Positions 14,308-21,501 of a stretch of DNA of 21,501 bases are shown here, piece after piece. Below the pieces are notes generated by a model. It was given only the letters and a program-made list of their open reading frames with translations, did not search any database and was not told the DNA's origin. Numbering within the stretch: position 1 is the first letter of the stretch; every line of letters starts with the position of its first letter. A program made the translations under genes and the position numbers. The stretch is from positions 1 to 21,501 of the forward strand of contig NZ_JAIEFA010000025.1 of the NCBI RefSeq assembly GCF_029067145.1, written 5' to 3'. Source of the DNA: Helicobacter sp. (GTDB lineage: Bacteria > Campylobacterota > Campylobacteria > Campylobacterales > Helicobacteraceae).

Positions 14308-15585
14308 ATGAAAAAAATCTATCTTTTGTTGTTTTGTATCAGTTTTGCATTTGCAGAGCCGATTGATGCGACACTAGAAGTTGTAAAGAAGTTTGGGAAT
14401 CTCCCTAATATTTTAGTTCAAAATACAGGCAAGGATTATTCGCAAAGGGAATATAGTCAAAGAATCTTTAAAATGTTAATTGCGGATTTAAAGGTTACGG
14501 GACATTTTGCCACACAGGAATCCCCAGAAGTTGTTTCTAGTGCAATGGTGCTTAATTTTGATGAATATCGTAAAAACAAAATTGACCTTATTGCGCGCGT
14601 AAATGCAGAAATAACCAAAGAAAATTTGGAGGCAAGATTACAACTTTATGACGCAAATACAGGTTTGTTGGCTCTAAGTAAAGAATATAGAAGTGCAAAT
14701 GCAGAATCTTATCCTTTTTTGGCGCATAAAATGGCGATAGATATTAATGGCTACATTAAAGCCCCAAAAGTGGATTGGATGGAAAGAATGGTGATTTTGT
14801 CGCATTATACTAAGCCCGGAGAAAGCGAGATTCTAACTAGTGATTACACACTTACCTATAAAAAACAATTAATTAGTGGAGGATTAAATATTTTTCCTAA
14901 ATGGGCAAACGAATCGCAAACCGCTTTTTATTACACAAAATACCTAGACAAACCCACACTTTTTAAATTTGATTTAACCAATGGACAAAATCATAAAATT
15001 TTAGAAAGTAATGGTATGTTGGTTGCTTCAGATGTTAGTAGCGATTCTACTAAACTGCTTCTTACAATGGCTCCAGACGAACAAGCGGATATTTTTCTTT
15101 ATGATGTGCCAAGCAAACAAATTACCAAGCTTACCAAATACAGTGGTATTGATGTAAGTGGAAATTTCATAGAAGATGAAAAACGGGTGATGTTTATTTC
15201 TGACAGATTGGGCTATCCCAATGTTTTTGCGATTCCGCTTAGCGGAGAGGTAAGCGGAGCAGTAGAGCAAATGGTTTATCACGGACGCAATAATAATGCA
15301 GCAAGTGCATATGGCAATTACATTGTTTATTCTAGTCGCGAAACAAGTGATGAGTTTAACCGCAATACTTTTAATCTCTATTTAGTCTCTACAAAAAGCG
15401 ATTTTATTCGTCGTTTAAGCGCAAATGGAGTGAATCAGCTGCCACGTTTTTCTAAAGATGGTGAAACGATTATGTATATCAAACACGAGGGAAATCAAAG
15501 TGCATTAGGTATTATCCGTTTAAATTATAATAAAACCCTGCTTTTTCCTCTAAGTGGTAGCACAATTCAGTCTATGGATTGGTAA
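14308..15585 (+). CDS. tolB: Tol-Pal system beta-propeller protein TolB
   Basis: TolB is a periplasmic protein that shuttles between Pal and the TolA-like arm. The 425-residue precursor has a clear signal peptide (MKKIYLLLFCISFAFA before EP). An N-terminal domain (about 20-160) contains TGHFATQ. The WD40-like beta-propeller (about 170-425) has repeating blades such as NIFPKWANESQTAFYYT, LLLTMAPDEQADIFLYD, VMFISDRLGYPNVF and QLPRFSKDGETIMYI. It starts one base after the TolA-like stop codon. The length is like that of H. pylori TolB as I recall it. No defects are seen. Confidence 0.95.
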   Translation: MKKIYLLLFCISFAFAEPIDATLEVVKKFGNLPNILVQNTGKDYSQREYSQRIFKMLIADLKVTGHFATQESPEVVSSAMVLNFDEYRKNKIDLIARVNAEITKENLEARLQLYDANTGLLALSKEYRSANAESYPFLAHKMAIDINGYIKAPKVDWMERMVILSHYTKPGESEILTSDYTLTYKKQLISGGLNIFPKWANESQTAFYYTKYLDKPTLFKFDLTNGQNHKILESNGMLVASDVSSDSTKLLLTMAPDEQADIFLYDVPSKQITKLTKYSGIDVSGNFIEDEKRVMFISDRLGYPNVFAIPLSGEVSGAVEQMVYHGRNNNAASAYGNYIVYSSRETSDEFNRNTFNLYLVSTKSDFIRRLSANGVNQLPRFSKDGETIMYIKHEGNQSALGIIRLNYNKTLLFPLSGSTIQSMDW

Positions 15586-15595
15586 AGAAAAGTTT

Positions 15596-15625
15596 TTATA
15601 CCAAATTACATTTTTTTTGGTATAA
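15596..15625 (+). repeat. Inverted repeat (10-bp arms) over the pal promoter
   Basis: TTATACCAAA (15596-15605) and TTTGGTATAA (15616-15625) are perfect reverse complements separated by 10 bases. The right arm covers five of the six bases of the -10 box of pal, and a T8 tract (15611-15618) runs from the loop into that arm. The repeat could be an operator, or a weak AT-rich hairpin at the end of tolB. It lacks the GC stem and following T run of a normal terminator. Confidence 0.8.
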
Positions 15626-15626
15626 T
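15618..15626 (+). promoter_or_regulatory. pal: Extended -10 promoter of pal
   Basis: TGG followed by a consensus TATAAT (15621-15626) stands 32 bases before the pal ATG, giving a probable start near 15632-15634. No classical -35 box is evident. The bases after it (GTCGCGTTTTTAATT) closely match those after the hsrA promoter. A separate strong promoter would let the abundant lipoprotein Pal be made at a higher level than the upstream Tol proteins. Confidence 0.75.
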
Positions 15627-15658
15627 GTCGCGTTTTTAATTAAAATCAGGGAGCAGAA

Positions 15659-16183
15659 ATGAAAAAATTTCTAGTTTTAGGCTCATTAGCAGCCGTATTA
15701 TTGGTAACAGGTTGTAGCAACAAAAGCAATGTAGAATCTGACGCAAATGCTCAGAGTGGCAGATATTATGGAAGTGATGGAAGCGGTTATGACTACAATA
15801 GAGACAATTTTGTCAATCTTGAAGAAAGAATCAACTATGTAGAAGATGGCTTGAGAAATGTATTTTTCAATTTTGACCAATTCACAATACGTCCAGATAT
15901 GCAAGCTGTGGTAGAAAGAGACGCTAAAATCTTAACTTCCATTTCAGCAGGAACATTAAATGTTAGAGTTGAGGGAAATACAGACGAATGGGGAACTGAC
16001 GAATACAATTACGCGTTAGGGCTTAAAAGAGCAGTTGCTGTGAAAAATGCGCTAGTTTCTCAAGGTGTTGAAGCAAGCAAAACAACACTTGTAAGCTATG
16101 GCGAAAGCAAGCCAACTTGCACCGCTAAAACAAGAGAGTGCTGGGCTGAAAATAGAAAAGTAACATTTAAAATGTTGCCATAA
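15659..16183 (+). CDS. pal: Peptidoglycan-associated lipoprotein Pal
   Basis: Pal is an outer-membrane lipoprotein that grips peptidoglycan and binds TolB. The 174-residue precursor has a lipoprotein signal with lipobox LVTGC, C19 being the lipidated cysteine. A Gly/Asn/Ser/Asp-rich linker follows, and then an OmpA-like domain (about 65-174). That domain contains VFFNFDQFTIRP and the peptidoglycan signature NTDEWGTDEYNYALGLKR, where D109 and R124 are the expected diaminopimelate-binding pair. It is the counterpart of the immunodominant Omp18/PAL of Helicobacter and Campylobacter. It has its own promoter and is followed after 6 bases by the cpoB-like gene. Confidence 0.97.
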   Translation: MKKFLVLGSLAAVLLVTGCSNKSNVESDANAQSGRYYGSDGSGYDYNRDNFVNLEERINYVEDGLRNVFFNFDQFTIRPDMQAVVERDAKILTSISAGTLNVRVEGNTDEWGTDEYNYALGLKRAVAVKNALVSQGVEASKTTLVSYGESKPTCTAKTRECWAENRKVTFKMLP

Positions 16184-16189
16184 GGTCTT

Positions 16190-17284
16190 ATGTTGCAAAA
16201 ATTAATTGCTTCAAGCTTATTTCTCGCAAGTTTGTTGTTCGGGCAAGAACCATCGGCTTTTAATGCTGGTGGTAGCACGCCGCCAAAGAGTGAATCTCAA
16301 ATCATTAATGAAAAACTTTTTAATCTTTCTAATAGAGTTCAGGCGATAGAAGAATCTCAAGAGGGTTTAAAAAGTATTTTTGAAGGGCAAATACAAAGAA
16401 TACAAAATCTTACTAGCAAAATTGATTTAGTTCAAGGTGAAAGTAACGCCACATCTACGGATATTAAAAAGCACGTGGATTCTAATTTTGCATTGCAAAA
16501 TGAAAATATTGACAAATTAAAAAATAGCATTTCTGCCTTGGGTGCTTTGATTCAAAAGACAAATACCCAAATGCAAAATGAAATCAACACGCTAAAAGAG
16601 CAAATCATTGCCTTAGAGAAAAAAAATTCGGTTAAAGAATCTCAAGCAAATCATTCTGCGACCAAAGAAGCACTAAAAGAGACAGAGGATTCTAAAGAAA
16701 TAGTTGCAACGAATGCGAAAATCAATGCAGTGATTGCAAATTTAGAGAGCAACAGCACGCAAGTAAAGCCTTTGGAAACAGAAAATATTCAAAAAAATAA
16801 TGTAGCTAAAACACAGGGTTCTGAAATAAGTGCTAAGGAGCAAAAACCCAAATCTGAACAAGTCCAAAAGGACGCAAAAGAAACCAAACCTCAAGAAAAT
16901 AAAGAATCTAAAACAGATTTAAAAAATAAAAAATTATCTGATGTTTTCAAAGAAGGCGAAGAATTTGTTAAAAACAAAAATTACGAATCCGCAGAAGAGT
17001 ATTTGCAGTTTGCTGTGAAAAGTAATTACAAACCAGCACGTGGAAATTATCTGTTAGGAGAAGTCGCTTTTGCACAAAAGCGGTATGAGGACGCAATCTA
17101 TTATTACAAAACAAGTGCTACGCGCTATGATAAAGCAGATTATATGCCTCGTTTAATGCTAAATAGCGCAAAATCCTTTAACGCTATCAAGGAAAAAGAG
17201 AATGCGAAACGTTTTTTGGAGACACTCATTTCTCTTTATCCAAATTCTAGTGAAGCCAAAGAAGCTAAAAAGCTTCTAAAATAA
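16190..17284 (+). CDS. cpoB: CpoB/YbgF-like periplasmic coiled-coil and TPR protein
   Basis: CpoB connects the Tol-Pal machine to peptidoglycan synthesis during division in other bacteria. The 364-residue protein has a signal peptide (about 1-18, LFLASLLFGQ), a coiled coil at about 35-145 (repeated NLSNRVQAIEESQEGLKS-like heptads) and a low-complexity Lys/Glu/Gln spacer at about 145-245. A C-terminal TPR domain runs from about 250 to 364 (FKEGEEFVKNKNYESAEEYL, GNYLLGEVAFAQKRYEDAI, ..AKRFLETLISLYPNS). This order matches CpoB. The spacer is longer than in E. coli. It lies last in the tol cluster, 6 bases after pal. Confidence 0.88.
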   Translation: MLQKLIASSLFLASLLFGQEPSAFNAGGSTPPKSESQIINEKLFNLSNRVQAIEESQEGLKSIFEGQIQRIQNLTSKIDLVQGESNATSTDIKKHVDSNFALQNENIDKLKNSISALGALIQKTNTQMQNEINTLKEQIIALEKKNSVKESQANHSATKEALKETEDSKEIVATNAKINAVIANLESNSTQVKPLETENIQKNNVAKTQGSEISAKEQKPKSEQVQKDAKETKPQENKESKTDLKNKKLSDVFKEGEEFVKNKNYESAEEYLQFAVKSNYKPARGNYLLGEVAFAQKRYEDAIYYYKTSATRYDKADYMPRLMLNSAKSFNAIKEKENAKRFLETLISLYPNSSEAKEAKKLLK

Positions 17285-17313
17285 TCCAATTTATCTAAAA
17301 ATCAGGAGAAAAA

Positions 17314-17826
17314 ATGATAGAAAATAATCAGGTTGTTAGTATTGAATATGAAGTAAAAGAAAATGGGACAGATAATGTTTTAGATTCCAATATTGGCGGT
17401 AAGCCATTGGAATTTATTATGGGCGCAGGAGAAATTATCAAGGGATTAGAGGAAGCGATTGCTCAAATGTCTGTTGGTGATAAACAAGAAGTGATTGTTG
17501 CTCCCGCTAACGCTTATGGTGAATATTTTTCTGATTATGTGCAAGAAGTTCCAAGAGACCAATTTGTTGGGATTGATTTGCAACAAGGAATGACTTTATT
17601 TGGTCAAGGTGAAAATGGCGAAACTGCTCAAGTGATTGTAAAAGATTTCAATGATGAAATGGTTATTATAGATTATAATCACCCCTTAGCAGGTAAGGAA
17701 TTACATTTTGTCGTTACGATTTTAGATGCTCGTAAAGCAACAGAAAAAGAATTAACCTGCGGCTTGCATCATCAAGAACATCATCATAACGAAGGTGGAT
17801 GTTGCGGTAGTTGTGGTTGTCATTAG
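17314..17826 (+). CDS. slyD: FKBP-type peptidyl-prolyl isomerase SlyD with metal-binding tail
   Basis: SlyD is a cytoplasmic proline isomerase and chaperone that also delivers nickel to hydrogenase or urease maturation in other bacteria. The 170-residue protein has the FKBP core (VVSIEYEVKENGTDNVLDS, then GKPLEFIMGAGEIIKGLEEA) interrupted by the insert-in-flap chaperone domain (about 70-125). It ends in a short tail (149-170) with six His and five Cys, able to bind Ni(II) or Zn(II). It follows the cpoB-like gene after 29 bases containing CAGGAGA. truD follows after 22 bases. Confidence 0.94.
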   Translation: MIENNQVVSIEYEVKENGTDNVLDSNIGGKPLEFIMGAGEIIKGLEEAIAQMSVGDKQEVIVAPANAYGEYFSDYVQEVPRDQFVGIDLQQGMTLFGQGENGETAQVIVKDFNDEMVIIDYNHPLAGKELHFVVTILDARKATEKELTCGLHHQEHHHNEGGCCGSCGCH

Positions 17827-17848
17827 ATTCGTGATTGCATAAGTTATT

Positions 17849-19024
17849 ATGAATCTTTCTTTTGCCTTTACGCATTCTCCAATTGAATTTTATTTCAAGC
17901 AAAGTCCGCGTGATTTTGTCGTAGAAGAAATCCCTCTCTATTCTTTTAGCGGAGAGGGTGCGCATTTGATTCTAAAAATACGCAAAAAATCTCTAACGAC
18001 TTTTGAAATGTTAAAGATTCTTTCTGCACATTTAGGTATTAAAGAAAATGAAATAGGTTATGCAGGACTAAAAGATAAAAATGCTTTGAGTATTCAATAC
18101 ATTAGTTTGCCTAGACATTTGGCAGCGGCTAAAATAGAATCTTTTAGCCATTCAAATATTAAAATTTTAAACACAACTTATCACAACAACAAAATCAAGC
18201 TTGGACATTTAAAAGGGAATCAATTTTTCATTCGCCTCAAAAAACTTAATTCTTTCAATGCGCAAAAAATCTTAGAAGTATGCGGCAAAATGACACAGGT
18301 TGGAATCCCAAATTATTTCAGTTATCAACGTTTTGGAAAAGAGAGCGATAATTATCGGCTAGGTTTGGAAATCATAGAGGGAAAGAGCAAGATTCGTAAT
18401 AAAAAAATACAAAACTTTCTTATTAGTGCTTATCAAAGTTATCTTTTCAATCAATGGCTTTCTTTGCGCATTGATATTTCTCATCTGATTGCGACTACTG
18501 CGCCAAATTTATTATCTAAAGCATTGAAGATTTATCTTTCTTGCGATGAGATTCCATCGGAATTTCACGATATTGCTTATTGCAAAAAGCTTCAAAAGCA
18601 GCCCCATTTTTTTAAAATATTTTATGGTGATTTTTTGTGTCATTATCCTTTTGGGAAAAATTTTATTTTAGATGAAACAAGTGATTTAATTGCGGAATCG
18701 GAACGTTTTATGCGCAAGGAAACTGCAATTACAGGACTTTTAAGCGGCAAAAAAGCAAAAGCAAGTGAAAAGGAAGCGGGATTTTTGGAATCTAAATTTT
18801 TGGATTCTAGGATTAAGAGTGTAGGGCAGAGACGTTATGCGTGGATTTTCCCAGAAAATTTAAACTTTTATTATAAGGAACAAGAAGCACAAGGGGAGAT
18901 GAGTTTTTTCTTACCCAAAGGAGCGTATGCTACGAATTTATTGCGAGAAATCGCACATCGTGAGATTATAGAAGCAACAAAAGAGGAATTAGAATCTTGC
19001 GAAAATGAAATTTTTAGCGATTGA
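17849..19024 (+). CDS. truD: tRNA pseudouridine(13) synthase TruD
   Basis: TruD converts uridine 13 of tRNA-Glu to pseudouridine. The 391-residue protein shows the family N-terminal motif SPRDFVVEEIPLY (19-31) and the catalytic motif GYAGLKDKNAL, with D76 as the nucleophile. Downstream are the family block GIPNYFSYQRFGKESDN and a C-terminal RRYAWIFPENLNFYYKEQ. The length suits the family (E. coli 349; H. pylori slightly under 390 as I recall). The ATG at 17849 lacks a good Shine-Dalgarno sequence, so translation may be weak or coupled to slyD. htpX starts 21 bases after the stop. Confidence 0.93.
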   Translation: MNLSFAFTHSPIEFYFKQSPRDFVVEEIPLYSFSGEGAHLILKIRKKSLTTFEMLKILSAHLGIKENEIGYAGLKDKNALSIQYISLPRHLAAAKIESFSHSNIKILNTTYHNNKIKLGHLKGNQFFIRLKKLNSFNAQKILEVCGKMTQVGIPNYFSYQRFGKESDNYRLGLEIIEGKSKIRNKKIQNFLISAYQSYLFNQWLSLRIDISHLIATTAPNLLSKALKIYLSCDEIPSEFHDIAYCKKLQKQPHFFKIFYGDFLCHYPFGKNFILDETSDLIAESERFMRKETAITGLLSGKKAKASEKEAGFLESKFLDSRIKSVGQRRYAWIFPENLNFYYKEQEAQGEMSFFLPKGAYATNLLREIAHREIIEATKEELESCENEIFSD

Positions 19025-19045
19025 AAAATTATTACAAGGAATCAA

Positions 19046-19969
19046 ATGTTTGATAAAATCATCAAAGAAAATCAATTCAAAACAAAATGCGTGATTGCTC
19101 TTTATCTATTGATTTTTGTTTTTATTGGCTTGCTTGTGGATATTGTGCGTATTAATGCGCAGAGTTTAAGCGGGGGATTCTACTCGCTTTTAACCTTGCA
19201 GCAAATCCCCCTAGTTACCTTATTAATGCTTGGAATCGCCGGAGCAGTCGTGCTTTTTACAATTAGTAGATTTAAGCAAATTTTGCTAAGTGGGAGCGAA
19301 TACAAAGAAATCCTCAAAGGCGAGGAATCTAACGCGCAAGAGCGGGAAATGAGTAGAATCCTAGATGAGCTAGTAGAGGTGGCGAATCTTTCGTTTCGTC
19401 CCAAATTGTTTCTTATGGAAGCACCTTTTATGAATGCGTTTGCAAGTGGTTGGAGTGCGGATAATTCGTTGATTGCGGTAACGACAACTCTTGTTAGGAA
19501 TCTCACGCGTGAGGAGTTAAAGGCGGTGATGGCACACGAGTTAAGCCACATTCGGCACGGAGACATTCGCTTAACCTTAATGGTGGGCGTTTTGAGCAAT
19601 ATTATGCTGCTTGTCGTGAATTATGCAGTGTATTTATTTTTGGGAAATTCTAGGGAAAAAGGCGCGAATCTTGCAAGAGCGATTCTGCTTATTTTGCAAT
19701 TTGTTTTGCCCTTGCTTACGCTTGTGTTGCAGATGTTTTTAAGTCGTTCTCGGGAATATATGGCAGATTCGGGAGCGGCGTATTTAATGGGTGATAGTAA
19801 GCCAATGATTAAAGCATTGCAGAAAATTAGCGGAAATTATGCGCAATCAGATTTTTCACAAAGTGATACGAATCCCACGCGTTCCGCGCTTTATATTTTT
19901 AGTGCAAATGAGATTTTTAGCACACACCCAAGCATTGAGAATCGCATTCAAGCTTTATTGCAAGAGTAA
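19046..19969 (+). CDS. htpX: Membrane zinc protease HtpX (M48 family)
   Basis: HtpX is an inner-membrane metalloprotease that helps remove damaged membrane proteins. The 307-residue protein has two N-terminal membrane segments (about 15-36 and 52-72). The zinc motif HELSH is at 164-168 (VMAHELSHIRHGD). Further hydrophobic segments lie at about 176-198 and 211-230, and the third zinc ligand region SREYMADSGAAYL follows, with E237 as ligand. The C-terminal STHPSIENRI is typical of the family. The ATG follows AAGGAATCAA. folE begins 10 bases after the stop. Bases are slightly GC-richer here than in the tol genes. Confidence 0.95.
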   Translation: MFDKIIKENQFKTKCVIALYLLIFVFIGLLVDIVRINAQSLSGGFYSLLTLQQIPLVTLLMLGIAGAVVLFTISRFKQILLSGSEYKEILKGEESNAQEREMSRILDELVEVANLSFRPKLFLMEAPFMNAFASGWSADNSLIAVTTTLVRNLTREELKAVMAHELSHIRHGDIRLTLMVGVLSNIMLLVVNYAVYLFLGNSREKGANLARAILLILQFVLPLLTLVLQMFLSRSREYMADSGAAYLMGDSKPMIKALQKISGNYAQSDFSQSDTNPTRSALYIFSANEIFSTHPSIENRIQALLQE

Positions 19970-19979
19970 AAGGAATCCT

Positions 19980-20537
19980 ATGCAACAAGATTTACAAGAA
20001 ATCATCCGCTGTATTTTTGATTATATCGGCGAGGATAGGAATCGCGAGGGGCTATTAGAGACGCCAAAGCGCGTGGTGAAAAGCTGGGAGCATCTATATA
20101 GCGGATACAAAAGCGACCCAAAGGAGATTCTAGGCAAGGTATTTACAGAGGGGGCGTGCGATGAAATGGTGGTGCTTAAAAATATAGAATTTTATTCTGT
20201 GTGTGAGCACCATTTATTGCCCTTTTTTGGCAAAATCTCTATTGGTTATATCCCGGATTCCAAAGTCGTTGGAATCTCAAAGTTAGCGCGCTTAGTAGAA
20301 GTGTATTCTAGGCGGTTACAGATTCAAGAAAAAATGACTTCACAGATTGCAGATACGCTAATGGAGGTCTTGCAACCCAAAGGTGTAATGGTGGTTGCGG
20401 AGGCAAAACATATGTGTATGGTAATGCGTGGTGTGGAGAAGCAAGATAGCGTAATGCTTACAAGTGCGATTCGTGGATTATTCAAAAGCGACCATAGGAC
20501 ACGCGAGGAATTTATGGGACATATTAGAAAGGGATAA
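19980..20537 (+). CDS. folE: GTP cyclohydrolase I (folE)
   Basis: FolE converts GTP to 7,8-dihydroneopterin triphosphate, the first step toward folate and queuosine. The 185-residue protein is the normal length from the ATG at 19980, which follows AAAAGGAATC. A longer frame from 19839 lies wholly inside htpX and is not used. Motifs: NREGLLETPKRV (21-32), zinc ligand C75 and catalytic-site histidines H77/H78 in SVCEHHLLPFFG, GISKLARLVEVYSRRLQIQE, and AEAKHMCMVMRGV with the second zinc cysteine C146. This is the classical type I enzyme, not FolE2. The next gene starts one base after the stop. Confidence 0.97.
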   Translation: MQQDLQEIIRCIFDYIGEDRNREGLLETPKRVVKSWEHLYSGYKSDPKEILGKVFTEGACDEMVVLKNIEFYSVCEHHLLPFFGKISIGYIPDSKVVGISKLARLVEVYSRRLQIQEKMTSQIADTLMEVLQPKGVMVVAEAKHMCMVMRGVEKQDSVMLTSAIRGLFKSDHRTREEFMGHIRKG

Positions 20538-20538
20538 A

Positions 20539-21501
20539 ATGGAGAAAGAAAATATCATCACTTTGGATTTAAAGGCAGAGAATGTGTGCTATCAAATGTA
20601 TGTGCCTTTTTATAAAACGGATTTTATTCAAGGATATGTGAGCAAGCAAAAAGAACCTTATGAATATGAAATGCTCCAAGCAATGCTTTTAAGAATCCCC
20701 AAAGATTCTTTTGTGCTGGATATTGGAATGAATATCGCCAATCATTCTTTATTTCTTGCGGCAAATGGCTTAAATATCATTGCTTTTGAAGCGAATTCCA
20801 AAATGTCTGAAATCGCCAAAAAGAGCATTGCATTGAATGGATTTGAAAATAAGATTCAAGTCAATGAGTTTGGATTGTCTGATTGCGAGGAGATAATGCA
20901 CTTTGCCAAAGAGATTCCAAGTAATTTTGGTGGAATGTCTTTAAGTAAGGGAGAATCTACTAGCGGGGAGGGGATTTTTTGTAAAACTTTGGATAGCTTA
21001 AAGATACAAGAGAAAATTTCTTGCATTAAAATTGATGTAGAGGGAATGGAATCACGTGTGCTCAAAGGTGCGAGGGAATTGATAATAAAAAATCGCCCCA
21101 TTATTTATGCGGAAGCAAATTATGTGCAAGATTTTGTTAAGTTAGAGCGCGTGTTAGAAACTATGGATTATGTGCATTGGGATACTTTTGGAAGTTCGCC
21201 TACGCATTTGTATTTACCGCTAGAATCGGTAAGTGAAAAGCAAATTCTTGCCAAAAATGCTGCTAAAACTGCACTTCAAGGGCTTTACTATACAGGTTAC
21301 AGGCATCGTAATTGGGCAACTAATATTTTAGAAAAGATAGACAAAGAAACTGCAAAACACACAATTGCATTAGAATCTATTTCCAAACAAAACCATCAAA
21401 AAAATTTACAAGAACGCATTAGTCATCTTGAATCTATCCTCTTTGGCACAGCAACAACAAGAATCCAATCCCATCTTAGCTACCAACTAGGACAAATCTT
21501 A
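20539..21501 (+). CDS. FkbM-family methyltransferase (3' partial)
   Basis: The frame starts at the ATG one base after folE and stays open to the window's end (321 residues, no stop). The region from about 40 to 215 matches FkbM-type SAM-dependent methyltransferases. It has the SAM motif VLDIGMN (59-65), IIAFEAN (80-86), CKTLDSL (148-154) and the family block IKIDVEGMESRVLKGA (163-178). Such enzymes often O-methylate sugars of surface glycans. After about 230 the protein becomes helical and charged, and ends in the visible part with TRIQSHLSYQLGQIL, a tail I recall from surface-glycan transferases of Campylobacter and Helicobacter. The substrate is unknown, and a fused second domain may lie beyond the edge. 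Confidence 0.85.
   Translation, partial: MEKENIITLDLKAENVCYQMYVPFYKTDFIQGYVSKQKEPYEYEMLQAMLLRIPKDSFVLDIGMNIANHSLFLAANGLNIIAFEANSKMSEIAKKSIALNGFENKIQVNEFGLSDCEEIMHFAKEIPSNFGGMSLSKGESTSGEGIFCKTLDSLKIQEKISCIKIDVEGMESRVLKGARELIIKNRPIIYAEANYVQDFVKLERVLETMDYVHWDTFGSSPTHLYLPLESVSEKQILAKNAAKTALQGLYYTGYRHRNWATNILEKIDKETAKHTIALESISKQNHQKNLQERISHLESILFGTATTRIQSHLSYQLGQIL

Noticed and set aside
19180..19599. 139-codon open frame on the minus strand across htpX
   Set aside because: It lies wholly opposite a well-supported gene, has no ribosome-binding site or recognisable domain, and is best explained by the codon pattern of htpX.
19839..19979. N-terminal extension of folE overlapping htpX
   Set aside because: The extension is out-of-frame htpX coding sequence, lacks any GTP cyclohydrolase homology, and the ATG at 19980 has a good ribosome-binding site and gives the family length.
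1..21501. CRISPR arrays, insertion sequences, prophage genes, tRNA or rRNA genes
   Set aside because: No spaced repeats, transposase, integrase, phage structural genes or RNA-gene signatures were seen; the window is continuous housekeeping and envelope coding sequence.

Overview
The window is AT-rich and every gene in it lies on the + strand with little space between genes. It looks like a chromosomal segment of a Campylobacterota species, most likely a non-pylori (enterohepatic-type) Helicobacter. The evidence is the gene order fmt-birA-parA-parB-atpF'-atpF-atpH-atpA-atpG-atpD-atpC-exbB-exbD-tolA/tonB-like-tolB-pal-cpoB-slyD. I recall this order as conserved in H. pylori and Campylobacter jejuni. 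Further support comes from an HsrA/CosR-type response regulator and a truD-htpX-folE cluster that I also recall from H. pylori. The base composition argues against Wolinella, which is richer in GC. The species is inferred, not proven.

Layout. Positions 2-559 hold the end of a WaaY/RfaY-like LPS core kinase. Positions 671-2616 encode an HsrA/CosR-type regulator overlapped by a membrane histidine kinase. Positions 2656-3453 encode an exported lysozyme-like (SLT-type) protein preceded by a sequence that fits a sigma-54 promoter. Positions 3511-6767 carry fmt, birA, parA and parB (translation initiation, biotin ligation, chromosome segregation). Positions 6831-12589 carry the stalk and F1 genes of the ATP synthase; subunits a and c are not in the window. 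Positions 12586-17284 carry the Tol-Pal envelope system, with its own promoter at pal. Positions 17314-20537 carry slyD, truD, htpX and folE, and an FkbM-type methyltransferase runs off the right edge.

How the genes work together. The ATP synthase and the Tol-Pal motor share one tightly packed transcription unit, in which many stop and start codons touch or overlap. One part makes ATP from the proton gradient; the other spends the gradient on outer-membrane upkeep. There are no tRNA or rRNA genes, insertion sequences, CRISPR arrays or non-coding stretches over 300 bases. The longest gene-free gap is 111 bases (560-670).

Most of the window is ordinary core genome. The points most worth a second look are: the HsrA/CosR orthologue with a complete phosphorylation pocket and an adjoining kinase, although its best-known relatives are orphan, atypical regulators; the sigma-54-like promoter in front of a predicted peptidoglycan-cleaving enzyme; and the palindrome plus T8 tract built into the pal promoter.
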